Below, piece after piece: positions 52,466 through 62,131 of a stretch of DNA of 64,000 nt. The DNA comes from Candidatus Thorarchaeota archaeon. Lineage in GTDB: Archaea; Asgardarchaeota; Thorarchaeia; Thorarchaeales; Thorarchaeaceae. Within the stretch, counting starts at the first letter, position 1, and each line of letters starts with the position of its first letter. Where the stretch lies: positions 124,001 through 188,000 of the forward strand of contig JAIZWL010000004.1 of NCBI GenBank assembly GCA_021498125.1, read 5' to 3'. Made by a program: the position numbers and the translations under genes. The notes beneath the pieces are model-generated. The model saw nothing but the letters and a program-made list of their open reading frames with translations. It had not been told where the DNA came from and did not search any database.

Positions 52466-53050
52466 TTAACCGATGAAGATCTCGCTCTTGTCATCTTCAG
52501 CGTCGGCCATCATCTGCAAGATCTTCTCGAAGGCCTCATGAATATTCTCACCAGTCTTTGCAGAGGTCTCGATGAACACCGCAGGAATCTCCAATTTTTT
52601 AATGAAATAATCGGCGAATTGCTGCCCTTCTTTAGAACTCACCTGTTGATCAGGGGGCACAGTTCCACGGAGATCAATCTTGTTTCCGATAATAATTGTG
52701 GGCGGTAGCCGACCCATATTTCGATAAGCTTCTACAAGCCACTTTGACGCATTATCGAATGTCTCTCGATCGATGACCGAATATACGAGGAGGATACCAT
52801 TTGACCCGTGATAGTAATGGCCTCTCACTTTTTCAAAAGTGGGTTGGCCAGCAAGATCCCAGATGACAAATTTGATAATCTCGTCACGAAAGAGAACTTT
52901 CTTTGTAGCCAGATCAACTCCAATTGTGGCAAGATGGCCCTCGATAAAATCTTCACCTAGATAGTTACGTCGGATGCTTGTCTTCCCTACTGCCCCATCC
53001 CCAATCAATACTGCCTTCAAGACCTTACTGCCATCATCTTGATCTCTCAT
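52466..53050 (-). CDS. Rab-like small GTPase
   Basis: A 194-aa Ras-superfamily GTPase close to Rab proteins in pattern. G1 is GDGAVGKT (17-24), the G2 Thr sits in ATIGVDLATKK, and G3 is WDLAGQPTFEKVRGHYYHGS. LLVYSVIDRETFDNASKW is the classic Rab alpha-3 approach, G4 is NKID and G5 is ETSAKTG. The C-terminus is acidic and has no prenylation cysteine, so membrane attachment, if any, is by another route. ATG 53050 is the start; the longer open frame upstream is in the promoter gap. It is divergent from a polyprenol/phytol-kinase-like membrane gene. No GAP or GEF gene is adjacent here. Confidence 0.92.
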   Translation of the reverse strand: MRDQDDGSKVLKAVLIGDGAVGKTSIRRNYLGEDFIEGHLATIGVDLATKKVLFRDEIIKFVIWDLAGQPTFEKVRGHYYHGSNGILLVYSVIDRETFDNASKWLVEAYRNMGRLPPTIIIGNKIDLRGTVPPDQQVSSKEGQQFADYFIKKLEIPAVFIETSAKTGENIHEAFEKILQMMADAEDDKSEIFIG

Positions 53051-53371
53051 CTGACCAGTCACTCCCAAGAGGCCACTTCCAAATTGAAGCCCAATTTCAA
53101 TTGGAGCAGGTATCTTAAATAGATAGACTCTAGATAAGGTTACCGAATTAAAGCGGTTTAACTTTATCGCTAGAGTGCAGGGAGTTATCGGTAGGTTCTG
53201 ATAGACATTTCCCAATAAATAATAAGAATAATACCACTGCACTATCAATTGTACAACAGGATTACGCCAACAAAGATAAAGAAATTAATTTTTCACCCGC
53301 ATTATACCGTCAGATGTGACCATCACAACAAACCAAAAAAGGAACCATGTGAGAGCAGCCAGTGGTATAAC
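53051..53371. other. 321-bp divergent promoter region
   Basis: There is no gene in this gap between the Rab-like GTPase and the kinase-like membrane protein. It holds a minus-strand TATA-like box (53111-53120) and a plus-strand candidate (CATTATACC near 53302-53310). An imperfect inverted repeat around CCAAATTGAA ... TTCAATTGG (53078-53104) lies between the minus-strand TATA box and the GTPase start. Confidence 0.4.
53111..53120 (-). promoter_or_regulatory. TATA-like box for the Rab-like GTPase
   Basis: On the minus strand ATTTAAGATA lies about 60 bases before ATG 53050, predicting transcription start near 53088. Confidence 0.45.
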
Positions 53372-54109
53372 ATGGTCGATCTCATCTTCGGAGACCTAAC
53401 AGCCACAGATGCAATAATGGCCATCCTGACTGGGATCTTGGGGGGCATCATGCTTGGAGTCGCCTACAAGATGGCGGAGAAGGGAATGCCACACTGGAAA
53501 CCCAGAAAGCTAGTCCATGTGTCAATGGGGAGCATCATTGGCCTGACCATTGTTGCATATTCAAATCTGAGCGGTCCCACCTTTGCCATTGGAACGTTTC
53601 TCACATTCATTCTCTATGCGTGGGCCCACAAGAGCACGCTTGTGTCAGAACTATTAGCGGCAGGAAGCAGGGAGGGAGAAAGTAGAGCCAATACCTTCGT
53701 GTCAGGGTTCATGGGGATGATCGCGTTTGCCCTTGCATTCTTGATGTTTCTCTCACAGCCAGCCATATTTGTCGCAGCGATCCTTGGAGTCGCCTGGGCG
53801 GACGCAGCAGGAGAGATAGTAGGAAGAATATGGGGTGGACGATTTGTCTCAAGAATCGGAGTAAAATCATTCGAGGGGAGCTGTGGTGTCTTTGTGCTAT
53901 CAGTACTGGCACAAGTGACGGCTCTATCTCTGTATTCATCAATCTTCATTTTTGGTATCATTCCACAAATCCTAATAATTGCGGGATTAATGACGCTAAC
54001 GGAGTTCGTGAGTAAGAGGTGGCTTGACAATTTTCTGATACCTCTAGTCACTGCATTTGCGATGTGGCTTCTGCTATTCCCAACCATGCCGCTGTTCTTT
54101 GCAACTTAG
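53372..54109 (+). CDS. Polyprenol / phytol kinase-like membrane protein (SEC59/VTE5/DGK1 family)
   Basis: A 245-aa membrane protein with about seven hydrophobic helices. KPRKLVHVSMGSIIG and GVAWADAAGEIVGRIWG followed by KSFEGSCGVF are the conserved blocks of the CTP-dependent dolichol, phytol and diacylglycerol kinase family. It would phosphorylate an isoprenoid alcohol or a lipid at the membrane. ATG 53372 gives a reasonable N-terminus; the open frame upstream lies in the promoter gap. The stop overlaps that of the AHSA1 gene on the other strand. Divergence from a Rab-like GTPase and presence of a geranylgeranyl reductase in the window fit lipid metabolism. Substrate unknown. Confidence 0.75.
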   Translation: MVDLIFGDLTATDAIMAILTGILGGIMLGVAYKMAEKGMPHWKPRKLVHVSMGSIIGLTIVAYSNLSGPTFAIGTFLTFILYAWAHKSTLVSELLAAGSREGESRANTFVSGFMGMIAFALAFLMFLSQPAIFVAAILGVAWADAAGEIVGRIWGGRFVSRIGVKSFEGSCGVFVLSVLAQVTALSLYSSIFIFGIIPQILIIAGLMTLTEFVSKRWLDNFLIPLVTAFAMWLLLFPTMPLFFAT

Positions 54110-55023
54110 AGGCGAACTTCCTCCCAGAGACTTGCACGTTCGATTCCAGAATCACCAAGTTCACACACAAGCTTGAGCTCACTAAGTATCGAGGCCCAAC
54201 CAATATTGTAACCAATTACACTCTCAGGGCTCTTGAAACCGAAATGATGAAGCATGACCAAGGTCTTGTCTTCAACTGGTTCAAAACGGATATTTACGCG
54301 GGTCTCCAACTCATCGCCGTAGACCCATGAGAACTCAAGTTCTTTATCAGGATCTATTTTTGTGAAGACAACAGGTCCCTTACCCTCCGCCCACCATGTG
54401 TAAATCCCTCCATACCTGGTATCAACGACTGGCCGTTCAACACCTATGAAATGACTGAGTTTCTCGGGATTTGTCCAGACATCGAACGGGAGGGAGGGTG
54501 GAGCATTAATCACAACACTCTGTCGGACCTCCAATGGATCGTACATAGTGACCCGCATAGGATGATACTTGGAATAGTCGAACCGCAAAGCGGGAACTCC
54601 AAGCTCGACGACTGATCTGAAATTCGCCAAGAGCAATGTCCAGTGCTCAGGAAGATGGAGATTCCGTGCCGATGTGGGAATTGCACCATGCTTGACCTCA
54701 ATGAGAGTACCAGGAGGGATCTTGGAAAAACGGATCACGACCAAGGTGTCAACGCCCATGATAGACCATGAGAGAAGCATCGAATTGTCTTCTCGAAGTC
54801 GTCGGATAGTCCAGTTGCCTTCGATTTCAGCACAGACGGGGGCATTTGGCCCCTGAAAGGTGATCTCTCCACCTTCACGGATGTCTGCGGATATCTCATT
54901 TCCCAGCCATTGGAGCATCATAACAGGATCAAGAAAACTCTTCCACACCTCTTCGAGTGGTTTGTATACACGAACTGTCATGCGGATCAGTGGAAGTACT
55001 TCGACCTGTCTCTTAGGGTCCAT
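54106..55023 (-). CDS. Tandem SRPBCC / AHSA1-domain protein
   Basis: A 305-aa cytoplasmic protein with two copies of the AHSA1 fold. Copy one (about 10-145) has VYKPLEEVWKSFLDPVMMLQW and a SWSIMGVDTL strand. Copy two (about 160-300) has VINAPPSLPFDVWTNPEKLSHF and GDELETRVNIRFEPVEDKTLV. The SRPBCC fold forms a deep hydrophobic pocket for lipids or other small molecules; eukaryotic AHSA1 stimulates Hsp90, but archaeal and bacterial members are mostly uncharacterised. Two fused copies probably arose by duplication. Its stop overlaps the kinase-like gene by four bases in a convergent pair. Confidence 0.82.
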   Translation of the reverse strand: MDPKRQVEVLPLIRMTVRVYKPLEEVWKSFLDPVMMLQWLGNEISADIREGGEITFQGPNAPVCAEIEGNWTIRRLREDNSMLLSWSIMGVDTLVVIRFSKIPPGTLIEVKHGAIPTSARNLHLPEHWTLLLANFRSVVELGVPALRFDYSKYHPMRVTMYDPLEVRQSVVINAPPSLPFDVWTNPEKLSHFIGVERPVVDTRYGGIYTWWAEGKGPVVFTKIDPDKELEFSWVYGDELETRVNIRFEPVEDKTLVMLHHFGFKSPESVIGYNIGWASILSELKLVCELGDSGIERASLWEEVRL

Positions 55024-55164
55024 TTATCGGCCTCCCAGCATTAGATAAGAGCCGTTCTTACTTATCAGCATGCCGGATAGGCGGCATTTGAACAGATACG
55101 AATAGAAGTAATAAAGCGAATTGAGTCACTAATTACCTACAAATATATCATTAATCTACTTGAG

Positions 55165-57363
55165 ATGCCCCTAATGAGTGAGCAGGACACCTGTACTATA
55201 TCCAATTACATAGACATGGCCCGGTACGTAATGGATCTGGTAGACATCGGATTTATGCTATTTAGGGATTCAAAATGCCTGTACGCTAATAAGACAGCAT
55301 TGGAATTTATTAAAAAAGACGACTTCAAAAACAATAATATAAGAACTCTATTTGATGCCCTTCTAAAAGAAGATGTCAATAAAATAATAAATGCCCTGCA
55401 CGAAAAAAATGGAAACAAAGTGTTTATCCGCGCCCCAAAAGCATCACGTGACAACGTGCTAAGTATTGGATTCAGAATAATAGAGTGTAAAGATGGATTA
55501 CTTGATGAACTCACGATTGAAGAGGTTATCCCAAATAAGATACTAGAGAATTTTCCTTCAGAGGGTCTCACACCATGGCAAATAATGATGGATTTCATTC
55601 ATCAGCCAGCAGTACTCTTAGGAATGGATATGAAACTGATTGCAGTCAACCGAACAAGTGCCCAATTTCTGGGAGCGGCAGATCCACAAGAGATCATAGG
55701 TGCGGATATTCAAGACATTATCATCAAAGATGATATAGAGAAACTCAAGAGAAGAGCAGAGGAACTAAGTAAAGACGTAATTGGATCCGGCGTTGGCCGA
55801 TACCATGCAATACGAAAAGATGGAACAATCATACCAGTTGAAATTGCAACATCAGTAATACGAGACAAGGAGAATCGGCCTGTTGCGTTTTTGGCACTGG
55901 CACGAGATGTAACAGAAGATGAAAAGGCACGTATCGAATTAGTCAAGAGAGAACAACAACTTAGAAATATTTTCAATACATATCCGCAGCCAGCATATAT
56001 GTTAGAAAAACAAGGTGATAGAATAATTCTCGTCACAACCAACAATAAGATCCGTGAACTAACAGAGGGGGATATTACAAAATATATCGGACGCCCATTA
56101 GAGGAGCTCTTCCCAGAGGATTCGGGAATTCCCAGTTTAGTTCAGAGTGTCATGGAAACGGGAATCCAACAACAAAAAGAATCTCTTTTTATCCATAGAG
56201 ATTCCGGGCGACACATTAACATCATCGCAAGCTGTGCTAAAGCCGATAAGGACCTGGTCATTCTTATTACAACAGACATCTCAGCGATTAGAAAAAGTCA
56301 AGAGCAAGTCAGAAAGAGCGAACGAGAAAAAACAATCATACTTGGTTCTCTTTCCGAACAAGTGATCTATTTCACAGGACCTGACCTAAAGATTGCCTGG
56401 GCAAACAGGGCCGCTGCGGAAGACGTCGGCCTATCGGAAGAGGAGGTCATCGGCGAGCGTTGTTATGAGCTCTGGACCAATAGGGATGAACCATGTGTAG
56501 GGTGCCCGGTGTTAGAGGTATATCGGACCAAACAGAGGTACAAAGGGGAGATGACAGGTTCACGTAATCGCATATTCCAGGTAATAGTAAGTCCAATCTT
56601 AGACGAGAAGGAGAATATCACTGGTGTAGTAGAAGTGGCACGTGATGTAACGGAAGAACGAGTGGCGCTTCGCCTCTTGGAGGAGGCCAGACAGAATTTA
56701 CAGTTGCTCAATGATCTCCTCACTCATGATCTTAATAATATATACCAGGGCGTGCTCATCGGCTTAGAGTTGTTAAGAGAGTCAACAGAGCAAAGTCCCA
56801 CAGCATCAGAACAGCTTGAAATAATCATGTCACAGATTGAGAGAAGCATCGAACTCATACGTAAAGTCCAGAAACTCAACCAGATAGATCGAGTTCCTAA
56901 AGATCTTCGGAGTGTCCACGTAATTGCAATCATTGACAAAGTGGTTGAGGCAATAAAGCAAGATTTTCCAGACAGGACTGTCAAATTGGATGTGAAAAGA
57001 CCAAGGGTATGCCCGACCGTAAAGGGAGACGAGTTTCTTTTTGATGCAATTTTCAATCTTGTACATAATGCGGTAAAATTCTCCGATGATGAACCAGTTC
57101 GTGTCGACATTAAAATTACACATATGACATCACAACAACAAGTTGAGATCATAATAGATGACTTCGGACCAGGCATAGACGAGGCCACTAAAGCGATACT
57201 GTTCAAAGAGCGAGTATTGGGGGCCAAAGGCGGAAGTGGTATCGGACTGACCTTAGTCAAACGGATTATAGAGCGATATGGTGGACATGTCTCGGTAGGG
57301 GATCGTATAGAGGGAAAATGGGAAAAGGGATCGCGTTTCAAATTAGTCCTACCGACTGCGTGA
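55165..57363 (+). CDS. Multi-PAS sensor histidine kinase with a Cys-rich PAS domain
   Basis: A 732-aa cytoplasmic kinase. It has about four PAS domains (roughly 20-120, 145-260, 270-375, 385-500) and then the phospho-acceptor LLTHDLNNIYQG (H521). The HATPase_c domain shows FNLVHNAVKFSDD, DDFGPGIDEA and GGSGIGLTLVKRI. The fourth PAS domain has a cysteine cluster, CYELWTNRDEPCVGCPV, which could hold a metal centre or haem. The N-terminal third is richer in A+T and in AAA/ATA/AGA codons than its neighbours, suggesting a different history. It is followed 163 bases later by a second large kinase on the same strand. Confidence 0.9.
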   Translation: MPLMSEQDTCTISNYIDMARYVMDLVDIGFMLFRDSKCLYANKTALEFIKKDDFKNNNIRTLFDALLKEDVNKIINALHEKNGNKVFIRAPKASRDNVLSIGFRIIECKDGLLDELTIEEVIPNKILENFPSEGLTPWQIMMDFIHQPAVLLGMDMKLIAVNRTSAQFLGAADPQEIIGADIQDIIIKDDIEKLKRRAEELSKDVIGSGVGRYHAIRKDGTIIPVEIATSVIRDKENRPVAFLALARDVTEDEKARIELVKREQQLRNIFNTYPQPAYMLEKQGDRIILVTTNNKIRELTEGDITKYIGRPLEELFPEDSGIPSLVQSVMETGIQQQKESLFIHRDSGRHINIIASCAKADKDLVILITTDISAIRKSQEQVRKSEREKTIILGSLSEQVIYFTGPDLKIAWANRAAAEDVGLSEEEVIGERCYELWTNRDEPCVGCPVLEVYRTKQRYKGEMTGSRNRIFQVIVSPILDEKENITGVVEVARDVTEERVALRLLEEARQNLQLLNDLLTHDLNNIYQGVLIGLELLRESTEQSPTASEQLEIIMSQIERSIELIRKVQKLNQIDRVPKDLRSVHVIAIIDKVVEAIKQDFPDRTVKLDVKRPRVCPTVKGDEFLFDAIFNLVHNAVKFSDDEPVRVDIKITHMTSQQQVEIIIDDFGPGIDEATKAILFKERVLGAKGGSGIGLTLVKRIIERYGGHVSVGDRIEGKWEKGSRFKLVLPTA

Positions 57364-57526
57364 GCCTATCGATACGTCATGTGTTCGTGTCAATTGCAGA
57401 TTGCACGGGATGATATTTTAGACGAATAGCATACTATATAGGTTAACACTAAAATTGCATATTAGACATAGGAGTATATTGTTACACAGAAGCCTACATT
57501 CGACCCTCACGGAGGTCACTTGATAG

Positions 57527-60487
57527 ATGAGTGAAGATGGCCATCGACAATCTTTAGGAAACACCGGTATTCCGTATCAGGCAATTGTCGATACAATGAA
57601 TGATGCATTGATAGTACTCGATGAGAACGATGTGATCACCTATGCCAATCATAGTTTTATGGAACTTATAGGGTATAGACTCTCAGAGATCGTAGGACAT
57701 CATATTACCGATTTTGTGAGCGAGAAGGAAGCAGAAAAAGTACAGAAAAACAACGTGCTTCGACGGAAGGGGCTATCTTCACAGTATCAGCTGGACTGGA
57801 CTCATTGGACGGGCGATCGAGTTCATACTATAATATCCGCGACCCCCATACTTGATGCGGAGGGGAATTACAGCGGATCTTTTGCTGTTGTCACCGATAT
57901 CACATCATATCGGATAGAACAAGAGAAACGAATCCGAAATGAGCGCAGATTTAGACTCTTGTTAGAGAGCATGAACGAGGCAGTGGCCTTCATTTCTACG
58001 AAATTCATACTTGAATATGGAAACCAGCGATTATTCGATCTCCTTGGATATCCACGAGAAGAGGCATTAGGCAAGTCGATATATGAGTTCATTGACTCCA
58101 CCGAATACGATGGCGCACGAAACTTCTTGGAAAATCCTGAGAGAGAATTACGAAGCTATGAGCTTTTAATAATAACTAAAAACAAGGAGCGGATTCATAC
58201 TCTAGTGACACCAAGACCCATAATAAATGAACAAGGGGAACAGGTCGGATTTTTAGGCGTACTGTTAGACGTAAGTGAACTCAAATTAAAATCACAACAA
58301 CTCGAAGAAACAGAAGCAAGGTATGAAATATTGTTTGAAGAGATGCCCGTAGGGCTGATCTCGATTGACCAGGAGGGAGGCGTCATCAATGCAAACAGAC
58401 GAGCTGTTGACATTTTAGGTGCGCCATCATTAGAGGAACTAAAGAGTGTAAACTTTCTCACTGGAAAGACCCCCAAAGAATTAGGAGTTGCCGAGGCACT
58501 CATAGAGTGCCAGAGAAAAAAAGAACCAGTCACACGTGAGATTGAGTATCATACACGCTGGGGGCAAAAAGGGTATGGCCGATACCGCCTTCACCCCAGA
58601 CTCGACAATGAGGGAAAAATCATCGAGATCCTTGGCGTCTTTGACGACATAACAGAACGACGAGAGATGGAAGAGGCACTTAGGGAATCTGAGGCGAATT
58701 ATAGAAACCTAGCAGAAAACTCGCTTCAGGGAATATCAATTATTCAGGATCAGAAATATGTGTTTGTCAATCAGGCATTTGCGGATATTGTTGGAAGATC
58801 ATGTAAAGAGATCTACAAGCTAGGGCCGAAGGCATGGGAGTTTGTGCACCCTGATGATAGAGAGTATCTTATGGAACTCGCAGACAAAAGACGACAGGGC
58901 GATGATATTTCTCTTACCTATAAATACAGATTTGTGAGACCAGATGGAGAAGTGCGATGGGTCGAGGCATTTGCAAAGTATATTGACTACAATGGGAAAC
59001 TGGCCCTTCAGATAGTAGTTATTGACATTACCGACAGAGAAAAGGCTCAGGCAGAATTACGCGAATCACAAGAGATGCTTCAATTAGTTCTTAAGACAAT
59101 CCCTCAGAGCGTGTTCTGGAAGGACACAAATTCCGTCTATCTGGGCTGTAATGACGCATTCGCCAGACTCGCAGGATTATCATCCCCAGAAGAAGTAGTA
59201 GGGAAGACAGATTATGATCTACCTTGGTTAAAAGAAGAGTCCGAGAGTTATATCGCACTCGATAAGCAGGTCATAGAAACTGGAGAGAGCATCTTTGGGC
59301 TTGTGGAGCAACTACACACAGCAGATGGGCAAGTGGTCTGGTCCGAGACCACAAAAGTGCCATTATACGATACACAGGGAAACATCATCGGAGTTCTTGG
59401 CACTCTGCATGATGTGACTGAACGCCAAGAGAAAGAGGAGGCAATTCAGCACTCCGAGCAGAAATATCGTACACTGGCCGAGAGTAGCCTGCAGGGTCTT
59501 GCAATTATCACAAGAGAAGGAGTGCGGTATGCAAACACAGCCCTATGGAAATTACTAGGGATTCCCGAAGACAGTGCAGAGATACCGCTCATTCGTCCTG
59601 AGAGGTTTGTTCATCCAGAGGACAGAGAGAGAGTGGCAAATATCATTATAGCAAAAATCGAGCGACGGCCTGCTGCGAATAACCTTGAGTTCAGAATTAT
59701 TGACCAGAGTGGAAACATTCGCTGGGTCGAGGGATTTGCAAGCTCCATGGAGTTTGAGAGCGAACCCGCAGCGCAACTTGTTCTCATAGATATTACAGAT
59801 CGGATGGCCGCAGAGCGAGAGGTCAAGTCTGCAAAGGACAGAGCAGAATTATATATAGATATAATGAGCCATGATATCAGAAACCATCTGCAAGTAATCG
59901 TCAATAGTGCCACACTGATGAGAACAGCAGCGGACGAGTCCACGAAGGACTCTTTCCTGAATATAATCAATGAGTCAATAATGCGTGTATCGCGGCTCAT
60001 AGACGAGGTCCGAGCAACGGAAGAACTGGTCAATGCACCCATGAGAAAGCGAGACCTTCGAGAAGCATTGGATCTCTGCATCAAGGCATTATCTCAAAGC
60101 AGTAGTACAATCCGATTTCACGAGAATACTGAGGTCACAAAAGCTGAAATCGAAGCGGATAGTTTTCTTGAGCTGCTTATCACAAACATCCTCGTTAATG
60201 CAGTCGAACATAATCCCAATGCCCCAAAGAGCGTCTGGGTCCGCCTCTACGAAGAAGGCAATGGGTACGTGATCACGATCGCTGACAATGGCCCAGGAGT
60301 ATCGGACACCATGAAGGCGAATCTGTTTGATAGATCGCGGCGATTCGGTGGTCTTGGACTTCATCAATCTCAACAGATCGTTGAGAAGTATGGCGGCAAG
60401 ATAGTAGTGATGGACAGAGTTCCGGGAGACTATACGCAGGGAGCCATGTTCAAAATCTGGATCCCAAAACCCACTGACCTTCAATAG
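57527..60487 (+). CDS. Large multi-PAS sensor histidine kinase
   Basis: A 986-aa cytoplasmic kinase with about six PAS domains (roughly 15-125, 135-250, 265-385, 395-510, 515-635, 645-765). The histidine box is IMSHDIRNHLQVI (H782), and the HATPase_c domain has LLITNILVNAVEHNP, IADNGPGVS and GLGLHQSQQIV. Several PAS repeats are closely alike (for example NSLQGISIIQDQ and SSLQGLAIITRE), so they arose by internal duplication. The kinase core is very similar in motif to the hybrid kinase at 33.8 kb. GGAGGT lies about ten bases before the ATG. A hairpin terminator follows. Confidence 0.92.
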   Translation: MSEDGHRQSLGNTGIPYQAIVDTMNDALIVLDENDVITYANHSFMELIGYRLSEIVGHHITDFVSEKEAEKVQKNNVLRRKGLSSQYQLDWTHWTGDRVHTIISATPILDAEGNYSGSFAVVTDITSYRIEQEKRIRNERRFRLLLESMNEAVAFISTKFILEYGNQRLFDLLGYPREEALGKSIYEFIDSTEYDGARNFLENPERELRSYELLIITKNKERIHTLVTPRPIINEQGEQVGFLGVLLDVSELKLKSQQLEETEARYEILFEEMPVGLISIDQEGGVINANRRAVDILGAPSLEELKSVNFLTGKTPKELGVAEALIECQRKKEPVTREIEYHTRWGQKGYGRYRLHPRLDNEGKIIEILGVFDDITERREMEEALRESEANYRNLAENSLQGISIIQDQKYVFVNQAFADIVGRSCKEIYKLGPKAWEFVHPDDREYLMELADKRRQGDDISLTYKYRFVRPDGEVRWVEAFAKYIDYNGKLALQIVVIDITDREKAQAELRESQEMLQLVLKTIPQSVFWKDTNSVYLGCNDAFARLAGLSSPEEVVGKTDYDLPWLKEESESYIALDKQVIETGESIFGLVEQLHTADGQVVWSETTKVPLYDTQGNIIGVLGTLHDVTERQEKEEAIQHSEQKYRTLAESSLQGLAIITREGVRYANTALWKLLGIPEDSAEIPLIRPERFVHPEDRERVANIIIAKIERRPAANNLEFRIIDQSGNIRWVEGFASSMEFESEPAAQLVLIDITDRMAAEREVKSAKDRAELYIDIMSHDIRNHLQVIVNSATLMRTAADESTKDSFLNIINESIMRVSRLIDEVRATEELVNAPMRKRDLREALDLCIKALSQSSSTIRFHENTEVTKAEIEADSFLELLITNILVNAVEHNPNAPKSVWVRLYEEGNGYVITIADNGPGVSDTMKANLFDRSRRFGGLGLHQSQQIVEKYGGKIVVMDRVPGDYTQGAMFKIWIPKPTDLQ

Positions 60488-60512
60488 TCAGCACATCACA
60501 AAAAAGAAATAG

Positions 60513-60549
60513 AGACCAGAGTCAAACTCTCAACTCCGGTCTTTTTTTG
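60513..60549. terminator. Terminator between convergent kinase and membrane-protein genes
   Basis: AGACCAGAGT (60513-60522) and ACTCCGGTCT (60533-60542) pair with one mismatch. Seven T follow on the plus strand, and an A-tract on the left gives T on the minus strand, so it probably works both ways. Confidence 0.65.
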
Positions 60550-60571
60550 TTCTTTTTTATAATTATTCCCT

Positions 60572-61966
60572 TCATGGAGGTTCGGATCCATCAGCCATGT
60601 CAGTGTCTAAATAACCGGACACGGGCCCATCGTCGTCGTCTTCTTCCTCTGAAGCGTCGCTAGCATCATCGGACGTAGTCTCTTCAGGAACACCGGTCGC
60701 GGAATCTGTGGTCTCGTATGATTCATCTGAAACCTCAGGGACTGATTCGTCACTGAATGGTTCTGGTTCCTCGGTCGGGGTTGAAGCAATTGGCGCTTCC
60801 TCTTCAGGAGGCGTAGGACTGACAGGTTCTTCCGAAGGGGTAGGAGCAACAGGTTCGGCCTCTCCCTCAGGAGGCACCTCACTCGGAGCAGGCACGGCCT
60901 CTTGCGCCTTGCCAATACGATGAAGGTATAGAGCCTCCATAATCATGGCAATAAATGGAAAGACCATCAACTTGATGATATCAGACAGTGAGGCACCAAA
61001 AGCCGGATCTGGTAAAATGATGGGGAAGAGGACATCAGCAAAGTAATAGCCTGACGCCAAAAAGAATGTGAACACCGCAGCAAGATCTGCCGACACTCGT
61101 AAGAAGGACTCTGAAGAGCGGCCAGATAATGTGGAACCCACTGAGCTCATTGTATAGATCACAAAGAAGATGGAGATTGCAATACTCACGAGATCGGGAG
61201 TAGTATCGACAGGCTTCCCGGCATTATATATGAAATACGCCGAGTAGAAGGAGATGAAAAGTCCAATGAGGGCAAGATTACCGACCGTTACTTTGTTTCT
61301 GTGCCGCGCCATGATAAGAGAGTTGATAAAATTAAATAGCGCTGCGAAACCCGCTCCAATGATGATGAGAACGAGGCGGATAGGTGCGGTAAGGAGCTCA
61401 GTCAAGTTGGTGACGATAATGAATATCAGAGCGCCAAAGATAACGACATAACAGAGAATATTGCTGAACCCAGCAAGAATCGTGCGCCCCTTTGGAATCT
61501 TTGTGGTGTCAACCGTACCGCCATATTTGAGAGCCGTCCGTGTTGAAAAATAGGCCTGAAACATGATCCAGCCTACAAACGCAACCCCAAAGATCAACAT
61601 CTGGAAAAAGGGCATGAACATCGTTGCCATCATGAAGAGCATAATGATGCTTATTGCAAACCAAGGTATGAACATGATCGCGGAGAGTTTGTAAGAGCCA
61701 TCACTGGCAACAAAACGCTGCAATCGAATGAGAGTCATGAACGTGGCCAACATAAAAAAGACGGGCCAGACACCACCAGTGATTGCAACGAGAACTACGA
61801 TCCCAAGTGCATTTCCACCCTGCTGTGAAACATATAATCCAGCTGCACCCACGATGGACGTGATAACGAGACCTATGAAAAAGACAATTGTAAACCAACG
61901 AAGTCGTTTGTTCTCAAAAAACAACTTGAGTCCGTTGATAAATGAAGTAAGGATAGGAATCTCCAT
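60572..61966 (-). CDS. Ten-TM membrane protein with acidic, Pro/Thr/Glu-rich tail
   Basis: An unrecognised 464-aa membrane protein. About ten hydrophobic segments occupy the first ~350 residues, with a short ARHRNK loop midway. The last ~115 residues are a low-complexity acidic tail built of imperfect repeats such as PTPSEEPVSPTPPEEEAP and ending SGYLDTDMADGSEPP. Such tails are flexible and may be cytoplasmic interaction regions. The hydrophobic part has no visible transporter signature. It is transcribed alone. Confidence 0.6.
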   Translation of the reverse strand: MEIPILTSFINGLKLFFENKRLRWFTIVFFIGLVITSIVGAAGLYVSQQGGNALGIVVLVAITGGVWPVFFMLATFMTLIRLQRFVASDGSYKLSAIMFIPWFAISIIMLFMMATMFMPFFQMLIFGVAFVGWIMFQAYFSTRTALKYGGTVDTTKIPKGRTILAGFSNILCYVVIFGALIFIIVTNLTELLTAPIRLVLIIIGAGFAALFNFINSLIMARHRNKVTVGNLALIGLFISFYSAYFIYNAGKPVDTTPDLVSIAISIFFVIYTMSSVGSTLSGRSSESFLRVSADLAAVFTFFLASGYYFADVLFPIILPDPAFGASLSDIIKLMVFPFIAMIMEALYLHRIGKAQEAVPAPSEVPPEGEAEPVAPTPSEEPVSPTPPEEEAPIASTPTEEPEPFSDESVPEVSDESYETTDSATGVPEETTSDDASDASEEEDDDDGPVSGYLDTDMADGSEPP

Positions 61967-62131
61967 TGTTACTCCTCCGATTAAGGAACACCATTACAGT
62001 GTACTCGTAGGTTATCTATCTTTTGAGAGAGGAAACTGGCTGTAAAAAGGTGATTCAGGAGAAGATTAGAGGGGTGATTAACGAGTGGCTATGCATCTCA
62101 CCAATCAGCCCCAGGTTAGTTGACAAGTAGA

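Noticed and set aside
56724-57341. 205-aa minus-strand open frame
   Set aside because: Antisense to the kinase core of the 55.2-kb gene, with no protein-like motifs.
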